A DNA stretch of 64,000 nucleotides from Prado023 sp963777855 (lineage in GTDB: Bacteria > Actinomycetota > Actinomycetes > S36-B12 > CAIYMF01), in the NCBI GenBank assembly GCA_963777855.1, contig CAVZRW010000003.1, forward strand, positions 1 through 64,000, written 5' to 3'. This document shows positions 54,031 to 62,475 of the stretch, piece after piece. Below the pieces are notes generated by a model. That model saw only the letters and a list, made by a program, of their open reading frames with translations, was not told the DNA's origin and did not search any database. A program made the position numbers and the translations under genes. The first letter of the stretch is position 1; every line of letters begins with the position of its first letter.

Positions 54031-54684
54031 TCAGATCGTCCACTGGTCGTGGACGATCCCGACCACCGTCCAGCCACCCTCGGCTGTGGGGGTGAGCACC
54101 ACGCGCAGGCTCTTCCAGTCCAGGCCCTCGAACTCGGGATCGAACCCGTCGAAGTGGTACTCGACGAACTCGGCGTCCGGGTAGGCCTCGGCGAGGTTGT
54201 TCATCGAGTTCCCGGACCCGAGGACGGTGTTCTCGGCCACCTCGTCGGCCGAGAGGTAGTCCTGGTCCCAGAGGAACTCCTCGCGGTAGTCGGCGAAGGT
54301 GCCCGTGATGGGTTCGCCGGAGCCGTCGTAGGAGCCCCACGTGCGCTCGGTCGTGTCCGAGCCCAGGGAGGCGAGCTCGTCGGCCGGGATGACCACGTTG
54401 CCCTCGAGGTCCACGTAGGCGTAGGGCGAGAACCGGATGCCCGCCGGGTCGGCGAGCTCGGACAGTGCGGCGTAGTCCTCGTCGCGCAGGGAGATGAGGA
54501 CGGCGTCGGCGGAGGCGCGCAGCGACGCCGGGGCGACGGTGGGTGACGAGGGGGCCGTGGCCGAGGCGGTGGGGGTGGCGGGCGTGCCCGAGGCACCGGG
54601 CACCGGGTCCGTGGTGCTGCAGGCCACGAGGGCGACGGATGCGACCAGGAGCGCGAGGCTCCCTCGGATGGCGCGGGCGGCCAT
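54031..54684 (-). CDS. secreted lipoprotein of unknown function
   Basis: A 217-aa protein with a lipoprotein signal (GSLALLVASVALVAC), a Thr/Pro/Ala linker, and a folded domain of about 150 residues rich in aromatic and acidic residues (RFSPYAYVDLEGNVVIPADELASLG, ERTWGSYDGSGEPITGTFADYREEFLWDQDYL). The domain resembles NTF2-like or DUF-type sensor domains of actinobacterial lipoproteins but was not assigned. Start ATG 54684 with GAGGAGG. Confidence 0.7.
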   Translation of the reverse strand: MAARAIRGSLALLVASVALVACSTTDPVPGASGTPATPTASATAPSSPTVAPASLRASADAVLISLRDEDYAALSELADPAGIRFSPYAYVDLEGNVVIPADELASLGSDTTERTWGSYDGSGEPITGTFADYREEFLWDQDYLSADEVAENTVLGSGNSMNNLAEAYPDAEFVEYHFDGFDPEFEGLDWKSLRVVLTPTAEGGWTVVGIVHDQWTI

Positions 54685-54751
54685 GTCGACCTCCTCAGGA
54701 CGGTCGGTTCCAGCGTAGTCCCGCAGCGGGCCTCCGGAGCGGTCATCGGCG

Positions 54752-54757
54752 TAGCGT
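54752..54757 (+). promoter_or_regulatory. -10 element, leaderless-type
   Basis: TAGCGT ends 6 nt before the ATG at 54764. Confidence 0.5.
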
Positions 54758-54763
54758 CGCGGT

Positions 54764-55195
54764 ATGCCCAGACCCGTGCACTTCGAGATCCACAGCGCCG
54801 ATCCGGGCGCCACCGTCGAGTTCTACAGCGCCCTGTTCGGCTGGACATTCAGCCGCTGGGGCGGGCTGCCCTACTGGCTGGTCGGCACCGGTGACGGCAA
54901 CCCGATGACCGGGGTGCCCGACACCGACCCCGGGATCAACGGGGGGCTGGTCGTGCGCCAGGGCCCGCCGCCCGAGATGGGTCAGCCGGTCAATGCGTGG
55001 GTGGTCACCGTCGAGGTGCCCGACGCGCGGGGGTACCTCGACCGGGCCCTCGAGCTGGGTGCCACGGTGGCGGTTCCGTTGGATGCCGTGCCAGGGGTGG
55101 GGTGGCTGGCCTACATCACCGACCCGGCCGGGAACCTCTTCGGCCTGATGCAGCCGGACGAGGCCGTGGCCGTACCGGACGCGCCGGGGGAGTAG
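54764..55195 (+). CDS. VOC-family (glyoxalase/bleomycin-resistance-like) protein
   Basis: A 143-aa protein with the two beta-alpha-beta-beta-beta units of the VOC superfamily: VHFEIHSADPGATVEFYSALFGWTFSRW opens the first, and AYITDPAGNLFGLMQPD closes the second. Members bind a divalent metal and act as isomerases, dioxygenases or resistance proteins. Start ATG 54764. The likely transcript is leaderless. Confidence 0.9.
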   Translation: MPRPVHFEIHSADPGATVEFYSALFGWTFSRWGGLPYWLVGTGDGNPMTGVPDTDPGINGGLVVRQGPPPEMGQPVNAWVVTVEVPDARGYLDRALELGATVAVPLDAVPGVGWLAYITDPAGNLFGLMQPDEAVAVPDAPGE

Positions 55196-55334
55196 GCGCA
55201 GCGGCGCTCGCGCGCGGGCTGGGACGCGGGTCGCGGACGCCGGGATGCGGCCACGCGGGTCGCGGGCACGGTGAGCCGTCGTGAGGTTCGCGGGCACCGG
55301 GAGCCGTGGTGGGGTTGGGTCGGAGGGGCTGGGC

Positions 55335-56651
55335 TCACGTCGCTTCGGCGTCGCGGTCCTGCCAAGCCGGGATCCATCGACCGCCGACGGTCACCGCGGT
55401 GGCTGTGCGGACTGCGCGCAGGACCGCGTCGGCGGTGACCTCGGCGGCCATCGTCGAGAGCAGGAACATCGTCGGGTCGTCTGGTTCGTCCTCGTGGGGG
55501 CTCGTGCCGGTCGCCGCCACGAAGAGGGTGTCGCCGTCCATGGGGGTGTGCACGGGGCGGATCGTGCGGGCCAGTCCGTCGTGGGCCACCTGCGCCAGCC
55601 GGGTGGCCTGAGCCTTGGAGAGGTGTCGATCGGTGACGAGGACGCCGATCGTGGTGTTCGCTCCGGGGGTCGGGAGTCCGGGCTCCGCGTCGTGCGTGCC
55701 GATAGTGCGGTTCGCGGTGTTCAGCCCGCCGGCGTCGTTCGGCTCGCTCGCGTCGTTCGGCCCGCCCGGCCCGCTCGCGTCGTTCGACCAGCCCGCAGGC
55801 GACGGGGCGCCGAGGATCATCGCCACCGTGTCGACCGGGTCCAGGCCTGCCGCCCGGGCCCCGGCGAGGATCGTGCCGGTGCCCGGGTCCACGACGTCAC
55901 CGACGGCGTTGACCACCACCACGGCGGTCAGGGTGACGCCCTGCGCGCAGAGGTTCGCGATCCCGACGCCCCCGCGCATCGAACCGGCCGGGCCCAGGAG
56001 CTTGCCCACGGTCGCCCCTGCACCCGCCCCCACAGAGCCCTCCTGCGCGTCGGCGATCGGCACCGCGGCCTCGCACGCCGACCATCCGGCCGCGGCATCG
56101 GGGCGCACCGAGGCATCGCCGACGTCCAGGTCGAAGACCACCGCCGCCGGCACGATCGGCACCCGCGCCGGACCCACAGCCACACCACGGTCGTGCTCCT
56201 CGAGCCAGCGCATCACGCCGGCCGCAGCGTCGAGGCCGTAGGCGCTGCCCCCCGCGAGCATGATCGCGTCGACCGTCCGGACCGTGTTCACCGGATCGAG
56301 CAGATCAGTCTCCCGCGTGCCCGGCGCAGCGCCGCGGACGTCCACACCGGCCGTGCTGCCCTCAGGCAGCACCACCACAGTGACGCCGGTGGGTCGGCGC
56401 GGGTCGGTGTGATGGCCGACCAGGACGCCCGGCAGGCTCGGGGCTGCATCCCGGGGCGGGACGGGCGTGGGTGGAGTTGGTGAGGTCGGGGTTGGCCTGA
56501 TTGGGGCGGGCGTGGTTGGGGTGGGCGTGGAGTCGGGTCCCGCGTGAGTGGGCACCGCGGAAGCGGGGGCGGCCGAGCTGGGGGCGGCTGGCGAGGGGTC
56601 AGCGCGCAGGGGGTCGGCGGGCGTCGCGCCGGGGGGCGTCGGGTCGGTCAT
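55335..56651 (-). CDS. P1-family N-terminal-nucleophile peptidase (DmpA/NylC-like)
   Basis: A 438-aa self-processing hydrolase. The scissile Asn-Thr pair lies in PGANTTIGVLVTD, so Thr becomes the nucleophile of the C-terminal chain, as in NylC. VDAIMLAGGSAYGLDAAAGVMRWLEE and GGVGIANLCAQG are characteristic of the fold. The N-terminus is an unusual Thr/Pro-rich extension of about 60 residues, and a short Asn/Asp/Gly-rich insert (GWSNDASGPGGPNDASEPNDAGG) comes from direct repeats at about 55735-55800. DmpA-type enzymes are aminopeptidases; NylC-type cleave nylon oligomers. Start ATG 56651. Confidence 0.88.
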   Translation of the reverse strand: MTDPTPPGATPADPLRADPSPAAPSSAAPASAVPTHAGPDSTPTPTTPAPIRPTPTSPTPPTPVPPRDAAPSLPGVLVGHHTDPRRPTGVTVVVLPEGSTAGVDVRGAAPGTRETDLLDPVNTVRTVDAIMLAGGSAYGLDAAAGVMRWLEEHDRGVAVGPARVPIVPAAVVFDLDVGDASVRPDAAAGWSACEAAVPIADAQEGSVGAGAGATVGKLLGPAGSMRGGVGIANLCAQGVTLTAVVVVNAVGDVVDPGTGTILAGARAAGLDPVDTVAMILGAPSPAGWSNDASGPGGPNDASEPNDAGGLNTANRTIGTHDAEPGLPTPGANTTIGVLVTDRHLSKAQATRLAQVAHDGLARTIRPVHTPMDGDTLFVAATGTSPHEDEPDDPTMFLLSTMAAEVTADAVLRAVRTATAVTVGGRWIPAWQDRDAEAT

Positions 56652-56712
56652 GACCCCATCCAACGCCGATCGGGTCACAGGCGCCTGCCCTGCGCGTCCG
56701 GGTGGCTCGACG

Positions 56713-56718
56713 TACGCT
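56713..56718 (+). promoter_or_regulatory. -10 element, leaderless-type
   Basis: TACGCT ends 7 nt before the ATG at 56726. Confidence 0.45.
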
Positions 56719-56725
56719 CGCGAGC

Positions 56726-57511
56726 ATGCCCGACCCCACGACCGACCCCGCGCAGATCCCTTCCGCCGACCCCGTGCCCACCCCGGCGCCCGGCCCGGCG
56801 CCGGACCCCACCGGCACCCCGGCCCCCACCCCGGCGTCCGGCGCGGCCGCCGTGCCTGCCCGCGCACCCCACGCGGTCGTGATCGGCGTGGGGCCGGGCC
56901 TCGGCGCGAGCCTCGTGCGCACGCTGGCCAGCGCGGGCTACGACGTCACCCTGGTGGCCCGCACCACCGGGAGCCTGGCCCCGGTGGCCACGCAGGTGCG
57001 GGCGCTGGGCCGCGAGGCCCGCGAGGAGCTCGTCGACATCCGCGACCTCGAGGCCGTGCAGGCCGCTGTGCGCCGTGCTGGTGCCTGGCGGGCGATCTCC
57101 CTGCTGCACCACAACGCCTCGATGCACGCCGGCGGCCTGCTGGAGGCGGACCTGGACACCCTGCGCGACTCCGTCGCCGTGAACGCGCTGGCCGGGGTCG
57201 CGGCAGCGCAGGCAGCCCTGCCGGACCTGCGCGGCACGGGTGGGCGGGTCACCTGGACCGGCGGCGGCATCGCGCTGAACCCGCGCGCGGAGTTCGGCGT
57301 GCTGGCCCTTGGCAAGGCAGCGCTGCGCGCGGCCGGGCTCGCGCTGGCCCAGGAGCTCGCCCCGCAGGGTGTGCAGCTGAGGATGCTCACCATCAACGGC
57401 TTCATCCGGCCCGGCGGCCGGTTCGATCCCGACCGGATCGCGGGGGCCTTCTGGGCGTTCGCCCAGGAGCCGGACGCCGACGTGGAGCGGATCTACGACG
57501 GCCGCTCATGA
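56726..57511 (+). CDS. SDR-family NAD(P)-binding protein with Pro-rich N-terminus
   Basis: A 261-aa protein. The first 48 residues are Pro/Ala/Thr-rich and disordered. Then a Rossmann domain begins AVVIGVGPGLGASLVRTLASAGYDVTLVAR (glycine motif GxGPGLG). HHNASMHAGG stands in the NNAG position, and the usual YxxxK is replaced by EFGVLALGKAALRA, so catalysis may differ. Start ATG 56726 on a probable leaderless transcript; it faces away from the P1 peptidase. Confidence 0.8.
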   Translation: MPDPTTDPAQIPSADPVPTPAPGPAPDPTGTPAPTPASGAAAVPARAPHAVVIGVGPGLGASLVRTLASAGYDVTLVARTTGSLAPVATQVRALGREAREELVDIRDLEAVQAAVRRAGAWRAISLLHHNASMHAGGLLEADLDTLRDSVAVNALAGVAAAQAALPDLRGTGGRVTWTGGGIALNPRAEFGVLALGKAALRAAGLALAQELAPQGVQLRMLTINGFIRPGGRFDPDRIAGAFWAFAQEPDADVERIYDGRS

Positions 57512-57594
57512 GCCGACGGTCGAGGGGCATGCGCGCGTCCCGCGCGCTACTGTCGCAGCGGTGGGGGGGAATCCCACATCACATCGGAGGACAC

Positions 57595-58407
57595 ATGCGC
57601 AAGTTCCTCGCTGCTGGGCTGGCCGCGCTGGCCGTGCTGGCCACCACGCAGCCCGCGAGCGCCATCACGGGCGACCGTCGGCTGGATGGGCAGGACCACC
57701 CCTATGTCGGGCTCATGGTGGCCGACGACGCCCAGGGCAATCCCATGTGGCGGTGCTCGGGCACCCTCATCTCGCCGACGCTCTACGTGACCGCCGGCCA
57801 CTGCACCTCGGGCGCGGCACGGGCCACCATCTGGTTGCAGACGACCCTCGAGCCGAGGCCCGCGGACTACGGCTACCCCTTCGGGGGCGCCTACTCGGTC
57901 GACGGCACCGCCTACACGCACCCGCTGTACGAGGACGACCGGTTCTACTTGTACGACCTCGGCGTGGTCGTCCTCGACACCCCCGTGCAGCTGGCCTCGT
58001 ATGCCTCGCTGCCCGCTGCGGGGTACGTCGACACCCTGCGCAAGGGCCGCTCTGGTGACCAGTTGACCGCGGTCGGCTACGGCCTGCAGCAGGCCAAGAC
58101 CAACCCGAAGCTCGCCGACAAGGAGAGCGCGCTGAAGACCCGCTACGCCGCGGACCTGATGATCGTCACCACCAAGGGTGTCACGGGCATCAGCCGACTG
58201 CCGGGCGCGGCCTCGATGCTGCTCAGCGGCGACCAGGCCCACGGCGGCACATGCTTCGGCGACTCCGGGGGAGCCATCCTCAAGGGAACCACCCTCGTGG
58301 CGGTCACCTCGTTCGGGATGAACGGCGAGTGCGCCGGTATCGGCGGCGTGTTCCGGATCGACCGGGCCCTGGAGCTCGGCTGGATCACCGGACCACACGG
58401 CGCCTGA
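57595..58407 (+). CDS. secreted trypsin-like serine protease
   Basis: A 270-aa exported protease. A signal peptide (FLAAGLAALAVLATTQPASA) is followed directly by the S1 domain. Catalytic residues: H69 (VTAGHC), D121 (YDLGVVVLD), and S224 (GDSGGAI). Cysteines in WRCSGTL, AGHCTSG, GTCFGDSGG and GECAG can form the usual disulfides. Start ATG 57595 has GGAGG upstream. A strong terminator follows at 58434. Confidence 0.93.
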   Translation: MRKFLAAGLAALAVLATTQPASAITGDRRLDGQDHPYVGLMVADDAQGNPMWRCSGTLISPTLYVTAGHCTSGAARATIWLQTTLEPRPADYGYPFGGAYSVDGTAYTHPLYEDDRFYLYDLGVVVLDTPVQLASYASLPAAGYVDTLRKGRSGDQLTAVGYGLQQAKTNPKLADKESALKTRYAADLMIVTTKGVTGISRLPGAASMLLSGDQAHGGTCFGDSGGAILKGTTLVAVTSFGMNGECAGIGGVFRIDRALELGWITGPHGA

Positions 58408-58433
58408 CCGATCGGCGACGCTCCCCTCCTGCA

Positions 58434-58470
58434 GTGTTCGGGGTCCCGCGCGGCGCGGGGCCCCGAACAC
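58434..58470. terminator. long GC hairpin terminator
   Basis: GTGTTCGGGG...CCCCGAACAC, with inner CCCGCGC and GCGCGGG-type pairing, makes a stem of about 17 bp over 37 nt. It follows the protease stop by 27 nt and closes that unit before the IdeR-like box and ndh. Confidence 0.85.
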
Positions 58471-58498
58471 CTGCCAGCGCCGAATTGTCCGGCCAGCA

Positions 58499-58517
58499 GC
58501 CGGTAAGGCTAACCTGA
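58499..58517. promoter_or_regulatory. IdeR/DtxR-like iron box
   Basis: GCCGGTAAGGCTAACCTGA matches the IdeR/DtxR consensus TTAGGTTAGGCTAACCTAA at 14 of 19 positions, with the right half nearly perfect. It ends 31 nt before the ndh start and covers the likely -10 region. Confidence 0.55.
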
Positions 58518-58548
58518 GCCTCCGCTCAGCACCAGGGCAGGAGACCTC

Positions 58549-59946
58549 GTGAGCACCCCAGACCGGCACCGTGTGGTCGTAATCGGATCGGGCTTCGGTG
58601 GCCTGTTCGCCACGCAGGCCCTCAAGCGCGCCGACTGCGACGTCACCCTCGTGTCGAAGACCACCAGCCACCTCTTCCAGCCGCTGCTCTACCAGGTGGC
58701 CACGGGGATCCTGTCGACCGGCGAGATCGCGCCCGACACCCGAGGGATCCTGCGCCGCCAAGCCAACGCCACCGTCCTGCTCGGCGAGGTCACCGACATC
58801 GACCTGGCAGAGCGCACGATCACCTCGTACGCCGCACCCGGCCCTCTGGTCACGCCGTACGACAGCCTGATCGTCGCCGCAGGGGCCGGTCAGTCGTACT
58901 TCGGCAACGACCAGTTCGCCGAGTTCGCGCCCGGCATGAAGACCATCGACGACGCCCTCGAGCTGCGCGGGCGGATCTTCGGATCGTTCGAGCTCGCCGA
59001 GCGGGCCACCGACCCCGACGAGATCCGGCGCTTCCTCACGTTCGTCGTCATCGGGGCCGGGCCGACGGGCGTCGAGATGGCCGGGCAGATCGTGGAGCTG
59101 TGCCATCGTGCGCTGCGCCGGGACTTCCGCCGGATCGACACCACCACCGCGCGGATCGTGCTGCTCGATGCCGCGCCGGCCGTGCTGGCCCCGTTCGGCC
59201 CGAAGCTCTCAGCCGAGGCTCAGCGGATCCTGGAGGACATCGGGGTGGAGGTGCACCTCGAGGCGATGGTGGTGGGCCTGGACGCCGAGGGCGTGACGTA
59301 CCGCTCCAAGGACGGGTCCGAGACGTTCATCCCCGCGGCGTGCAAGGTGTGGGCCGCCGGGGTAGCCGCCTCACCGCTGGGCCGGATGCTGGCCGAGGGC
59401 TCCGGCGCGCAGCTGGACCGCACCGGCCGGGTCCAGGTGAATGCCGACCTCACCCTCCCGGGGCATCCCGAGGTCTTCGTGGTGGGGGACATGATGGCCC
59501 TCGAGAGCCTGCCCGGCGTGGCCCAGGTCGCGATCCAGGGTGGTCGCCACGCCGCCCGCACGATCCGCACCCGCCTCGAGGGCAACCCGGAACCAGGTGC
59601 GTTCGAGTACCACGACAAGGGCTCGATGGCCACGATCACGCGGTTCAGTGCCGTGGCCAGCATCGGCAGCCTGAAGACAGCCGGCTTCATCGCCTGGGTC
59701 CTGTGGCTCGTCGTGCACCTGATGTACATCGTCGGGTTCAAGAACCGCGCCACCACGCTGCTGCACTGGAGTGTCTCGTTCGTGGGGCACAACCGCTCCG
59801 AGCGGACGTCCACCGCGCAGATGGTGGCGGCGCGCAACCGGTTGCGCCGCGACCTCGACTCCGAGCCGCTGTGGCCCGGGGCGGTGGGTGAGCGGCCCCA
59901 CGAGCCGTCGCGCGCCGAGGAGGCTGACGAGCCCCTCGCCGGCTGA
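58549..59946 (+). CDS. ndh: type II NADH dehydrogenase (NDH-2)
   Basis: A 465-aa single-subunit flavoprotein. The FAD motif is VVVIGSGFGGLFATQALKR (GxGxxG), followed by HLFQPLLYQVATGIL. The NADH motif is VVIGAGPTGVEMAGQ (about residue 170). Quinone-site AQVAIQGGRHAA and the late VVGDMMAL are also characteristic. The C-terminal part has a hydrophobic segment (FIAWVLWLVVHLMYIVGF), an anchor typical of the actinobacterial type. It transfers electrons from NADH to menaquinone without pumping protons. Start GTG 58549 with GGAG. An iron-box-like site upstream suggests iron control. Confidence 0.94.
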   Translation: MSTPDRHRVVVIGSGFGGLFATQALKRADCDVTLVSKTTSHLFQPLLYQVATGILSTGEIAPDTRGILRRQANATVLLGEVTDIDLAERTITSYAAPGPLVTPYDSLIVAAGAGQSYFGNDQFAEFAPGMKTIDDALELRGRIFGSFELAERATDPDEIRRFLTFVVIGAGPTGVEMAGQIVELCHRALRRDFRRIDTTTARIVLLDAAPAVLAPFGPKLSAEAQRILEDIGVEVHLEAMVVGLDAEGVTYRSKDGSETFIPAACKVWAAGVAASPLGRMLAEGSGAQLDRTGRVQVNADLTLPGHPEVFVVGDMMALESLPGVAQVAIQGGRHAARTIRTRLEGNPEPGAFEYHDKGSMATITRFSAVASIGSLKTAGFIAWVLWLVVHLMYIVGFKNRATTLLHWSVSFVGHNRSERTSTAQMVAARNRLRRDLDSEPLWPGAVGERPHEPSRAEEADEPLAG

Positions 59947-60066
59947 GCCGGCGGATCCTCGCGCACGGAATCGCGGTTTCGCGGCCGGTCGCCGGCGGGG
60001 GCAGGCGACCTCGCGCACTGTTGCGTCGTTCGGTGGGCCTCTGCGGAGTTGATGGCAGCGAAGCGG

Positions 60067-60107
60067 TTTGCGAGGGTGCCCGGCACCCAGGGCCACCTCA
60101 GCGCAAA
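60067..60107. terminator. hairpin downstream of ndh
   Basis: TTTGCG and CGCAAA outer arms with inner GGTG/CACC and CCC/GGG pairing fold over 41 nt. It lies 121 nt after the ndh stop, in the 59947-60327 stretch, where no gene was found. That stretch also carries imperfect repeats of a GGGGTCG motif (about 60140-60180). Confidence 0.45.
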
Positions 60108-60327
60108 CAGCACACCTGTGCTCGAGGTTCGTCGCGGGGTCGCGCTCGGGGGGCGGTGCGGGGTCGTGCTTGAGGGGTGCGGCTCTGGGTGAACGGAAGA
60201 TGTCCTGGCGGCGGCGCCGGGGTTGCGGACCGAGGGCCCTCGTGAGGGAGCGTCGTCGGGCTTCGGACACGCGTGCAGGGCTAGCCTCTGCCCGTCAAGC
60301 GGCTCGACACGACGAGCGGAGGGTGCC

Positions 60328-62275
60328 GTGGCCAGCACCACGCCGAAGCGCCGACCGATCGGCGAGGTGCCGCGCGAGTGGTTCCCGGCGCGACGCTGGA
60401 TGCCCACCTACCAGCGGCGGTGGCTCAAGGGTGACCTCACCGCCGGGGCGGTCGTCGCCGCGCTGGCGATCCCGCAGTCGCTGGGCTACGCCACCATCGC
60501 CGGGCTGCCCGTGCAGGTCGGGCTCTACTCCCTGCCCACCGTGCTGGTCTGCTACGCGCTGCTGGGCACCTCCCGACTGCTCATCGTGGGCCCGGTCTCC
60601 ACGGTGGCGGTGCTCAGCGGCACGCTGATCCAGGACCTGGACCCGGCCGATGCGGGCCAGTCGGTGGCCATCGCCGCGGGCATGGCGGTGGCCGCCGGGG
60701 TGATCCTGATGGTCGCCAGCGTGCTGCGGGTCGGCTGGGTGGCGGAGTTCCTCTCGAAGCCGATCGTGACCGGGTTCGTGCTCGGCCTGACGATCCTGGT
60801 GATCATCGGCGAGCTGCCCAACATCCTGGGCATCCCGGTGCCGCCCGGCGACGTCAGCCAGCGCATCCACGACCTGGTCACCGGACTCGACGAGACCCAG
60901 CCGCAGACGTTCGTCGTCGGGGTCGTCTCGCTGACCCTCATGTTCGGGGGCACGAAGCTCGCCCCGAAGGTGCCCTGGGCTCTGGTCACGCTCGTCGTGG
61001 GCCTGGTGGCCTCGAACCTGCTGGACCTCGAGGCCGAGGGCGTGCAGGTGGTCGGCGAGGTGCCCCAGGGGCTGCCCACGCCGTCGCTGCCCTCGGTGGG
61101 CCTCGAGCTGTGGAGCGGGGTGTTCCTGGCCGGGGCCGCCATCGCGTTCGTGGGCCTGGCCGAGGGCCTGAGCGCCGCCCGGCTGTTCGCCGCCCAGGGC
61201 GGTGAGCGGGTCGACGCCAACCAGGACCTCCTGGCGTTCGGTGCCTCGAACCTGAGCTCGGGGATCTTCGGCGGGTTCGGCGTCGCGGGCAGCCTGTCGA
61301 AGACCGCAGCGGCCGACCGGTCCGGCGGGCGCTCGCAGGTCACCGGCCTGGCCACGGCGGGGCTGGCCGTGGTGACCATCCTGTTCTTCGCCCCGCTGCT
61401 GTCCGCCCTGCCCAAGGCCGTGCTCTCCGCGATCGTCATCCACGCCGTCTGGGGCCTGATGAACTTCCCGGAGCTGCGCCGCTACGCCCACCTGCGCCGC
61501 AACGACATCGTCGCGGCCGTCGTCGCCGCGGTGGGCGTGCTGGTCCTGGGTCCGCTGCAGGGCCTGCTGCTGGCCATCGCGCTGTCGGTGTTCGGCCTGG
61601 TGTACCGCTCCAGCCGCGTGGACGTGGAGGTCATGGGCAAGGTCCCCGGCGAGAAGGCCGCGTGGGGCGGCATGCGCAACCACCCCGAGCGCAGGATGGT
61701 CGACGGGGTGCTGGTGCTGCGCGTGGACGTGCCGATGTTCTGGGTCAACGCGGCCTCGGTGAAGGACGCGATCCTGGCCCGGGTCGACAACGCGGACCAG
61801 TTCCTCGATGAGGAGATCGTGGCCGTGGTCGTCGACCTCGAGGGGACCAACCAGATCGACACCACCACCATCGACGTGCTCGACGCCCTGCTCACCGGGC
61901 TGCAGGAGCGCGACATCGAGCTGTACCTCGTGCGGGTGATGTACTCGGTGCGCGTGGTGCTGCGCCGCTCGGGGTTCATGGACCGGCTCGGCGAGGACCA
62001 CCTGTGGCACTCGATCAGCCAGGGGGTGCGCGAGGCCCGGATCCAGTGCGGGCTCAAGCGCGGCGTGGTGACCGGTGGTGGCTACGAGGACGAGGTGGCT
62101 GGCGACGACAGGATCATCCCGCGCTCCCAGGACGAGGACGAGGCGGCGGTGCGGGCAGGAGGCCGAGGCGGCGGAGGCTGCGCGAGTTGCGCAGGAGGCA
62201 CCCGCTCGGGGCGCGGCGGGGGCGGAGCCCGGGGCCCTGCCGGGGGTCGAGCTCGACCGTCCCGAGCTCGGCTGA
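60328..62275 (+). pseudogene. SulP-family anion transporter with STAS domain, frameshift in the tail
   Basis: A SLC26/SulP transporter of about 648 aa. Membrane domain: ALAIPQSLGYATIAGLPVQVGLY (signature), GPVSTVAVLSG, LTILVIIGELPNILG, and GGFGVAGSLSKTAAADRSGGRSQ. The cytosolic STAS domain is VDVPMFWVNAASVKDAILARV, VVVDLEGTNQIDTTTIDVLDALL. It imports sulfate or bicarbonate or exchanges dicarboxylates. After DEAAVR one extra G in GGG (62153-62155) shifts the frame. Removing it gives an acidic Ala-rich tail (QEAEAAEAARVAQEAPARG) ending at 62275 instead of an Arg/Gly tail to 62331. The core is unaffected. Start GTG 60328 with GCGGAGGG. Confidence 0.9.
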
Positions 62276-62475
62276 TCGGCGCCACCCGGCGTCCCTGCCG
62301 GGTCGGGAGGGCCCGGCCCGGGGTGCGCTGACGGGTTCGGGGATGGCCGGTCGGGGGCCGATTTCGACGTTGACCAGTGGCCGTGCTTCCATGGGCCGGA
62401 CGCGTCGCGCCAGGCTGTCGCGGGGGCACTGCCCAGGGCGCGCGGACACCGACCACCGCAGCAAGGAGCCAGCAC

